Positions 14,284 through 19,819 of a stretch of DNA of 19,819 nucleotides are shown in pieces. The notes beneath the pieces were generated by a model, which was not told the origin of the DNA, ran no database searches, and saw only the letters and a list, made by a program, of their open reading frames with translations. Within the stretch, counting starts at the first letter, position 1, and the number at the start of each line of letters is the position of its first letter. Location of the stretch: the NCBI GenBank assembly GCA_012521035.1, contig JAAYND010000183.1:1-19819 (forward strand). The letters run 5' to 3'. This DNA comes from Methanomicrobiales archaeon. GTDB lineage: Archaea; Halobacteriota; Methanomicrobia; Methanomicrobiales; Methanoculleaceae. The position numbers and the translations under genes were made by a program.

Positions 14284-16296
14284 CTACGGCGCTTCTTCTA
14301 CGGCGCATTCGAGTTCGGCGACGATGTCAGCGGCGTCATCCATCTTTCTGACCAGATCCTGGATAACGAGCAGGCGCTCGACGCCGATGAAGTGCTCGGC
14401 CATCACCCGCGCCATATCGGTGAGCTCGATCCTCCCCGCCCGCCGCCTGACAAGGTTGTGATCGAGGAGCGTCGGGAGCGCCGGCTCCAGCGTCCCGACC
14501 ATCGCCTGGTTCATACGGATGATCTGCTGCTCGTCACCGCCACAGACGACGGCGTTTGCCACGAACTCCTCTGAACTCTGCTCCATATCGTACTCGGGGG
14601 CGACCTCTTCCATCTCGCCCCGCAGGAGCCCGACGGCGACTTCGTCCTCGGTCTTCCGCGACGTCCGGGAGTACGACCCGCCGGGCTCGGCCAGGATCAC
14701 CACCCGGCCGAGGTCGTGGAAGTCCGGCCGGCCGGCACGACCCATCATCTGGTGGAACTCCTGGACGGTGAGCCACTCGATCCCCATCGCGAGGGCATCG
14801 AATATCACCTGGGATGCCGGGAAGTCGACACCGGCGGCGAGCGCTGCCGTTGTCACGACGGCTGCAAGTTCTCCGTTTGCAAACCGCCTCTCCACGTCCC
14901 GCCGCTCCTGGGAGGTCAGCCCCGCATGGTAGGGTGCGGCCTTCCTTCCGAGGGCGTCTGCGATGACGTGGCACCGGGCGCGAGCGTTCGTAAAGACGAT
15001 CGTCTGCCCCCGGTAGCCCTTCGACGATCTGATCCTGTACTCCTCGGCGACCATCTGCTTGATAAACCCGATCTTCTTTGCCCGTTCGACAAAGAGGAGG
15101 TGGCGTTCAAGCGGGACCGGCCGGGAGGCGTAGCGGACCAGGTTCGCCCGGAGTTTCTCGGCGAGCAGCCCCGGGAGCCCGATCGTGGCGGAGAGGTAGA
15201 GGAACTGGGCATCCGGAGCGATATGCTTGAGCCTTGCTATCAGCCCATCGAGACGGTGGCCCCGGTCGGGATCTTCGAGCATCTGGACCTCATCGATGAC
15301 GACGGTCCCGATATCCTTCATGGTCCGGCCGGTGCGTAGCGCATGATCGATCCCCTCATAGGTCCCCACAACGACGGGGGCGTTTATGTCGCGCTCTCCC
15401 GCCGGCCGGGTCTCGGGGAGGTTCAGGCGGCTCACACCGGTCTGGAGGGTGACCCGCATCAGGTGACCGTAGCGGTCGCGGAACCGCTCGTACTTCTGGT
15501 TGGCGAGCGCGACCAGCGGGACTAAAAAGAGCATCCGCCCCCGCCCTTCGAGGAAGTTCTTCATCCCCGCCATCTCGCCGATGAACGTCTTCCCGCTCGC
15601 GGTGGCCGAGACGACCAGGAGGTGCTGCCCCTCAAGCAACCCGTCCTGGACCGCAAGCTGCTGGACCGGCATCAGATACTCGACCCCGGAGGCCTTCGCA
15701 AACGCGGGCGGTAGCGCAAGATCGGTGATATGAGCGGTCTTCTGGACCTCGTGCGCCTCCAGGCGGTCAAAGAGGGTCTTCGACCGGTCGGCTTTATCAG
15801 GGCCTACCGAGGCCAGAACCCGGTCGAGATCCCTCGCCTGCATGAGGAGTTTCTCAAGGTGGATGAGCACAGAGCCGCCGAACCGCCCCATGTACCCGAG
15901 CTCCCGGCGCATCTCGCGTTTTGCGCACTCCGGACATATCCACTCCCCGCCGTAGCGGATGCCGGTCGCCTTATCGACCGGGGTGAACCGGTCCTCGAGC
16001 TGACAGAACCGGCAGATGTTGATCCGGGATGCCGGGATCTGGAGATCGGCGAGGAACGACTCAAACTCCGAACTCTTCCCCGCGAGGTGCACCGGGGACC
16101 GGCGGAGCAGTGTGATCAGGTCCCGCGTCGGCGTGGGCTTGAGCTGCCGGCCCCGTCTCCGCACCTTGAAGTTCTTCGGTCGCTGACCCTTCGGGGTCGC
16201 CGTCAGGTTGACGTATCCCGACCCCCTGACACGACCTTCATCATCGACGAAGAGGAGCTTGTACGTGCCCTTCTGGGGCTGGACGATGACCTTCAT
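14284..16296 (-). CDS. Ski2-like DExH-box helicase with N-terminal zinc-binding motif (DUF5814-like)
   Basis: A 670-residue superfamily 2 helicase. Residues 1-55 form a basic beta-rich region. Cysteine pairs CRFC (95-98) and CPEC (121-124) should bind zinc. The helicase core follows: a Q-like motif at MPVQQLAV (about 209-216), Walker A ATASGKT (231-237), motif II DEVQ (335-338), motif III SATIG (369-373), motif V TAALAAGVDFP (about 483-493) and motif VI QMMGRAGRP (516-524). A C-terminal winged-helix-like part ends the protein. The Walker B tail is DEVQ rather than DEAH or DEVH. The overall plan resembles Hel308/Ski2 proteins, but the ratchet region is short. I recall related archaeal proteins carrying a DUF5814 domain; whether the substrate is DNA or RNA is not known to me. 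Its ATG overlaps the stop of a regulator gene as ATGA, so it belongs to that operon. Confidence 0.9.
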   Translation of the reverse strand: MKVIVQPQKGTYKLLFVDDEGRVRGSGYVNLTATPKGQRPKNFKVRRRGRQLKPTPTRDLITLLRRSPVHLAGKSSEFESFLADLQIPASRINICRFCQLEDRFTPVDKATGIRYGGEWICPECAKREMRRELGYMGRFGGSVLIHLEKLLMQARDLDRVLASVGPDKADRSKTLFDRLEAHEVQKTAHITDLALPPAFAKASGVEYLMPVQQLAVQDGLLEGQHLLVVSATASGKTFIGEMAGMKNFLEGRGRMLFLVPLVALANQKYERFRDRYGHLMRVTLQTGVSRLNLPETRPAGERDINAPVVVGTYEGIDHALRTGRTMKDIGTVVIDEVQMLEDPDRGHRLDGLIARLKHIAPDAQFLYLSATIGLPGLLAEKLRANLVRYASRPVPLERHLLFVERAKKIGFIKQMVAEEYRIRSSKGYRGQTIVFTNARARCHVIADALGRKAAPYHAGLTSQERRDVERRFANGELAAVVTTAALAAGVDFPASQVIFDALAMGIEWLTVQEFHQMMGRAGRPDFHDLGRVVILAEPGGSYSRTSRKTEDEVAVGLLRGEMEEVAPEYDMEQSSEEFVANAVVCGGDEQQIIRMNQAMVGTLEPALPTLLDHNLVRRRAGRIELTDMARVMAEHFIGVERLLVIQDLVRKMDDAADIVAELECAVEEAP

Positions 16297-17099
16297 GGTG
16301 CGATGTCGTGGATCGTGTAGGAGAGCCCTACCGTCTCCAGCCGTTTGAGGAAATCAGTGAACTCCTCATCAACAATAAGTATCGCACAGTGTCGGCCGTG
16401 GAACGCCGCCTCGATGACCCCCTCCCGGGAGCCGAAGAACATATCGGGCTCGATATTCGCCTTCTTGAGGGCCACGTACGACTCAAGCCCCACGGCGGTC
16501 ACCATATCCGCATCACGGATGGCGGTCCGGAGGAGGTCGGTCCGGACCGCTCTCGACCCCCCCCGCTCGATACGGGGCACCTTGCAGACATGGATAACCC
16601 CCTCCTCGTGGTCGATGATGCCATTTAAGTGGGCGACACCGACATCCTCACCGGCCCGGGCATCCATCGCCGCCATGCCCATAGCGCTCTGCTCTTCTTT
16701 CGTCGCGTAGAGCCATCCGTCCTGCATGAAGACGCCGACCGTATCCCCCTTCGCAAGGTCATCACGGGCGAGGGCCGTCCAGACCGCCACCTGCTGGATG
16801 ACATCCCGCGTGATATGGCGGGCGTAGGACTCGAGCGCCTCGGCGTGCCGCAGGACCCACTCGATCCCGCTCTTCGTCACCTCGTACCTGCCCCGGCCGT
16901 GAGCGTTGACAAGCCCGTCGTCCACCATCTCCCTGATGTACTCGGAGACTGCCTGCGGCGTCACACCGAGTTTTTCTGCGATCTCCTGCTGGCGGATGGA
17001 TGGCTGGTGCTCGGCGATCTCCACCAGGATCTGAAACCGGGTGGACTCGCGTTTGCTGCGCAGGATTACATAGAGCGGATCTTCAGCGAGGCTGGTCAA
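16293..17099 (-). CDS. winged helix-turn-helix regulator with C-terminal sensor-like domain (TTG start)
   Basis: A 268-residue protein. Residues about 20-75 form a MarR/ArsR-type winged HTH: RFQILVEIAEHQPSIRQQEIAEKL, then GVTPQAVSEYIREMVDDGLV as the recognition helix, and a wing RGRYEVTKSG. The remainder (about 80-268) is an alpha/beta region (DTVGVFMQDGWLYA, EDVGVAHLNGIIDHEEGVIHVCKVPRI, DADMVTAVGLESYVALKKANIEPDMFFGSREGVIEAA) with no domain I can name; it could bind a small ligand. No ATG is available near the start. TTG at 17099 follows GGTG and is used here. It overlaps the upstream regulator by 17 bases and the downstream helicase by 4, so all three should be expressed together. The likely role is transcriptional control of this operon or a regulon. 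Confidence 0.82.
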   Translation of the reverse strand: MTSLAEDPLYVILRSKRESTRFQILVEIAEHQPSIRQQEIAEKLGVTPQAVSEYIREMVDDGLVNAHGRGRYEVTKSGIEWVLRHAEALESYARHITRDVIQQVAVWTALARDDLAKGDTVGVFMQDGWLYATKEEQSAMGMAAMDARAGEDVGVAHLNGIIDHEEGVIHVCKVPRIERGGSRAVRTDLLRTAIRDADMVTAVGLESYVALKKANIEPDMFFGSREGVIEAAFHGRHCAILIVDEEFTDFLKRLETVGLSYTIHDIAP

Positions 17100-17595
17100 G
17101 TAGCACCATTCCCTGACCTTTTACATCGAGGCTTGAGATCCTCTTGGCCAGACCCTTGATGAACGTCGGACTGACCCCGTATTTCCTGGATATATCACCG
17201 ATCGAGGAGGTTCCCGCCGTAATCTCCTGCTCGATCGAGTCCACAATTGTACGGAGGCTTTCATCGTTTGAGACGGCGATGTGGAGCAGATCACCGATAT
17301 CGCCCATGGAACACTGGAAATTAGCCCTGAATCTACTATATGTCGTCCGGTACTCCTTCGTCGGCCTCTGCCCGGGCTTGGGCATCCGCCACTGCTCTTC
17401 GATCAGGTTTCCCTTCTTGAGGATAGAGAGGCACTCTGCTACCGTTGAGGTGTCGGCGTACGTCCCGAGCTCCTCCTCGGTCATCCAGGTCTTGTTCAAG
17501 ACCTCATAGATCCTTTTATAACCTGCGTTATTGAACGTAATAAGAAGAGGAACCAGGTCCACCGGATCATTGAGAATTTTAATATGTCCCGTCAA
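17083..17595 (-). CDS. HTH protein with two predicted DNA-binding segments (TTG start)
   Basis: A 170-residue cytoplasmic protein. The N-terminal part (about residues 15-65) looks like an ArsR-type winged HTH: LLITFNNAGYKRIYEVLNKT, MTEEELGTYADTSTVAECLSILKKGNLIEEQW. A second helix-turn-helix-like segment lies at about 130-155 (SIGDISRKYGVSPTFIKGLAKRI). No metal-binding cysteine pair typical of ArsR sensors is seen. The start is TTG at 17595. A stop lies four codons upstream in frame and no ATG exists near the N terminus, so TTG is the only reasonable choice. It is the first gene of the minus-strand cassette with the second regulator (17-base overlap) and the helicase. It sits 57 bases from the divergent hypF start, so it could control hypF, its own operon, or both; that is inference. 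Confidence 0.78.
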   Translation of the reverse strand: MTGHIKILNDPVDLVPLLITFNNAGYKRIYEVLNKTWMTEEELGTYADTSTVAECLSILKKGNLIEEQWRMPKPGQRPTKEYRTTYSRFRANFQCSMGDIGDLLHIAVSNDESLRTIVDSIEQEITAGTSSIGDISRKYGVSPTFIKGLAKRISSLDVKGQGMVLLDQPR

Positions 17596-17604
17596 TGCGA
17601 TACC

Positions 17605-17640
17605 CTATTACTATATTGCTGTATAACTCCATAAATTTTT
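17605..17640. promoter_or_regulatory. divergent promoter region, HTH cassette / hypF
   Basis: A 57-base AT-rich gap separates two divergent starts. On the plus strand, ACTATATTG (about 17610-17618) would start a transcript near 17640, and TGTATAACT (about 17620-17628) one near 17650, almost leaderless for hypF. On the minus strand, AAATTTATGG (about 17629-17638) would start one near 17608, just before the TTG at 17595. The promoters must overlap, so transcription in one direction probably competes with the other. The exact boxes are uncertain. Confidence 0.45.
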
Positions 17641-17652
17641 GCTGAAAATTTG

Positions 17653-19819
17653 ATGCGTACTCAAGGCACTATCATCATCCGGGGCATCGTCCAGGGCGTC
17701 GGTTTTCGCCCTTTCGTCTATGCTAAGGCGCAGGAATTCGGGATCACAGGGTCCGTCAAGAACCTGGGGAGCGAGGTCGAGATCCACGCATTCGGGGATC
17801 GCTTCGAAGAGTTTCTGGAGGCTGTTTTACAGGGGACTCCGCTGTCCCGGATAGATTCCGCCATTGTCAGAGATGTGCGCGGCGATCCTCCCGAAACGTT
17901 TATCATACTCGATAGCGGCTCAGGCAGCCTCTCGGGGTTCATCCCGCCCGATGTTGCTACCTGTGATGACTGCATAGCCGATATTTTCACACCGGGCGGA
18001 CGCTACGAGGGTTACTGGGCCACATCCTGCGTCAATTGCGGGCCGCGGTACAGCATCATAAACACGATCCCCTACGACCGGGAGCGTACATCCATGAATA
18101 TGTTTCCGATGTGTGATGCCTGCGGGAGCGAGTACACCGATCCGGGGTGCCGGCGCCATCACGCCCAGACGATCGCCTGTGCAGCCTGCGGGCCGACACT
18201 CTCCCTGCTCCGGGCCGACGGGACGATGGTTGAGACTGAGGATCCGATCAGGGAGACGGCTGCCCTCCTCGATTCGGGTGCAATCGTCGCCATCCGGGGG
18301 ATCGGGGGGTTCCACATCGCCTGCATTGAGGAGTCGGCCGGCACCCTGAAGCATCGTCTCTGCCGGAGTGAGCAGCCCCTCGCGGTGATGGCAACGCCCG
18401 AGGAGGTGGAACGGATCGCGGCAGTCTCCGATGAGGACCGGGAGATCCTTCACTCCCGGGCCCGGACGATCGTCGTGCTCGAAAAGCGGGATCCCTCCTC
18501 GCATCAGAGGATATCCACGCTCCACACCATCGGGTGCATGCTCCCCTACTCGGGGATGCACCACCTCCTCTTTGCAGCCCTCCGGCATCCTCTCCTCATC
18601 ATGACGAGCGCAAACCTGCCAGGTTACCCGATGATAACCAATGTATCCGAGGCCTTCAACCGGATTACAGGGATTGTGGACTATATCCTCATCCACGATC
18701 GCCGGATCATCAACCGGTGCGATGACTCTGTTGTGAGGGACGGATATATCATACGGCTCTCGCGAGGTCTTGCTCCGAAACGGGTCTCGATCGACCTCGG
18801 GAGCCGGACCATCCTCGGCGTCGGGCCGGAGCTGAACGCGAATGTCTCTCTCTACCGGGAGGGGTTCTGCATCACATCACCCCATGTCGGGAACGTCAGG
18901 AATCCCCGGACACTCGCCTACCTGCAGGAGACGACGGAGAGGCTCAGGCGGCTGATCGGCGCCCGTTATGACCGAATAGTCCACGATCTCCACCCGCAGT
19001 TCCTCTCGACCCGGTACGCACGGGAGGTTGCTGAGGCGCTCGGGGCGGAGGTTCTAGCGGTCCAGCATCACCGGGCGCATATAGCCGCCGCGACACGGGA
19101 GGAGTGCGTCGGTATCGCGATCGACGGTGTGGGTTACGGCGATGACGGGACGGTCTGGGGCGGGGAGGTCTTTGCCGGAGAGGTTCCCCATCTCGACCGG
19201 GTCGCCCACCTTGAGGTCGTCCCTATGCCGGGCGGGGATCTCGCGACCCGGTGTCCTGAGAGGATGCTCTATGGTATCCTGCCGACGGCCGGGATCCGGG
19301 ATATGCTTGTGGCCCGGGGGTGGAGGGATATCGAGCTTGGTGTCCTTTCCCGGCAGGTTGAACGGAGTATAAACGTTGTTCCTACATCGAGCGCCGGCCG
19401 GGTGCTTGACGCGGCTGCGGCGCTCCTCGGACTATGCCGGGAGAGGACATACGACGGCGAACCGGCCATGAAACTCGAGTCAGCGGCGTATGCCGGGAGG
19501 GCGTCGGCCTGGGATCTTGAGTTTCTGAACGATGGAGGGCGGGAGATCCTCTCGACCCGTGCGATACTCGCGGAGGCGCACCGGCGGGCCTCTGCCGGCG
19601 AGCGGGCCGGGGATATTGCGGCATCGGTCCAGTTCAACCTTGCGAGGGGCGTCGCCGGGATGGCCATCCGGGCGGCGGAGGAGCGAGGGATTCCCCGGGT
19701 GGCGCTCTCGGGCGGGGTCGCGTACAACCGGGCGATCCGGGAGACGATCATCGGTGAGGTCCGCGCCGCCGGGCTTGAGGTTGTCATGAACCGGGAGTAC
19801 CCCCTCGGGGACGGGTGTA
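17653..19819 (+). CDS. hypF: carbamoyltransferase HypF, [NiFe] hydrogenase maturation (3' end cut off)
   Basis: The frame is open from ATG 17653 to the window end (722 residues) without a stop, so the last few dozen residues are missing. HypF uses carbamoyl phosphate and ATP to carbamoylate the C-terminal cysteine of HypE, which is then turned into the CN ligands of [NiFe] hydrogenases. The acylphosphatase domain is at 1-95, with GIVQGVGFRPF. Two zinc fingers follow with exact family spacing: Cys 104/107, 18 residues, 126/129, 24 residues, 154/157, 18 residues, 176/179. The YrdC-like domain spans about 195-380 (GIGGFHIAC, MTSANLPG, RCDDSVVRD). The Kae1-like domain includes QHHRAH (metal-binding His 472/476), IDGVGYGDDGTVWGGE and ALSGGVAYNR. 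In the YrdC part, the basic stretch usually written KxRxxKP reads HRLCRSEQP here. No Shine-Dalgarno is obvious, and a leaderless start is likely. It points to hydrogenase-dependent methanogenesis. Confidence 0.96.
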   Translation, partial: MRTQGTIIIRGIVQGVGFRPFVYAKAQEFGITGSVKNLGSEVEIHAFGDRFEEFLEAVLQGTPLSRIDSAIVRDVRGDPPETFIILDSGSGSLSGFIPPDVATCDDCIADIFTPGGRYEGYWATSCVNCGPRYSIINTIPYDRERTSMNMFPMCDACGSEYTDPGCRRHHAQTIACAACGPTLSLLRADGTMVETEDPIRETAALLDSGAIVAIRGIGGFHIACIEESAGTLKHRLCRSEQPLAVMATPEEVERIAAVSDEDREILHSRARTIVVLEKRDPSSHQRISTLHTIGCMLPYSGMHHLLFAALRHPLLIMTSANLPGYPMITNVSEAFNRITGIVDYILIHDRRIINRCDDSVVRDGYIIRLSRGLAPKRVSIDLGSRTILGVGPELNANVSLYREGFCITSPHVGNVRNPRTLAYLQETTERLRRLIGARYDRIVHDLHPQFLSTRYAREVAEALGAEVLAVQHHRAHIAAATREECVGIAIDGVGYGDDGTVWGGEVFAGEVPHLDRVAHLEVVPMPGGDLATRCPERMLYGILPTAGIRDMLVARGWRDIELGVLSRQVERSINVVPTSSAGRVLDAAAALLGLCRERTYDGEPAMKLESAAYAGRASAWDLEFLNDGGREILSTRAILAEAHRRASAGERAGDIAASVQFNLARGVAGMAIRAAEERGIPRVALSGGVAYNRAIRETIIGEVRAAGLEVVMNREYPLGDGC

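Noticed and set aside
1..19819. CRISPR arrays, insertion sequences, integrases, att sites or a replication origin
   Set aside because: Looking along both strands I found no regularly spaced direct repeats, no transposase or recombinase motifs, no duplicated tRNA 3' end next to tRNA-Gly, and no cluster of origin-type repeats with an Orc1/Cdc6 gene.

Overview
The window looks like chromosomal DNA from a methanogenic euryarchaeon. The best guess is a Methanoculleus-like member of the Methanomicrobiales. The reasons are GC-rich coding sequence, archaeal-type ribosomal proteins S15 and S3Ae, a KEOPS Pcc1 subunit, archaeal-type cofactor-independent phosphoglycerate mutase, TATA-box promoters, TTG starts, a tRNA without encoded CCA, and a hydrogenase maturation gene (hypF). 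The assignment to order rests on overall resemblance, not on a database search. The region reads as ordinary core and lineage-specific chromosome. I saw no insertion sequence, integrase, CRISPR array or phage gene.

Layout. The 3' end of an MFS transporter gene (1-261, +) faces a minus-strand block that fills 317-6461. In its own reading order that block holds a membrane PAS/GAF sensor histidine kinase, tRNA-Gly(CCC), a stand-alone CheY-like receiver and a 972-residue HEAT-repeat protein. These could form a signalling set (sensor, receiver, HEAT scaffold), but that is inference. A 440-base gap without a convincing gene follows; it contains candidate RNA hairpins and leads into the plus-strand information-processing cluster 6906-9465: rps15, a RecJ-like DHH phosphoesterase, KEOPS pcc1 and rps3ae. 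This joins translation, t6A tRNA modification and replication/repair functions. An oligo-T terminator closes it.

Next on the plus strand are an unrecognised 138-residue helical protein, apgM (glycolysis/gluconeogenesis), a bactofilin-like beta-helix protein with an unusual internal hydrophobic segment, an overlapping TTG-started SAM methyltransferase-like gene, and a second MFS transporter whose TATA box sits inside a 9-bp-arm palindrome.

A minus-strand cassette occupies 14284-17595. It holds two overlapping HTH regulator genes, both with TTG starts, followed by a Ski2-like DExH helicase with a four-cysteine zinc-binding motif. The gene overlaps imply one co-translated unit. A 57-base divergent promoter region separates it from hypF (17653 onward, +), which is cut by the window end. 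HypF makes the cyanide ligand precursor for [NiFe] hydrogenases, as expected for a hydrogenotrophic methanogen.

The points most worth following up are the regulator-regulator-helicase cassette, the bactofilin-like protein with its methyltransferase partner, the repeated GW modules in the HEAT protein, an orphan promoter-like 16-mer at 3734 that matches the rps3ae promoter, and the TATA-containing palindrome at 13039-13061.
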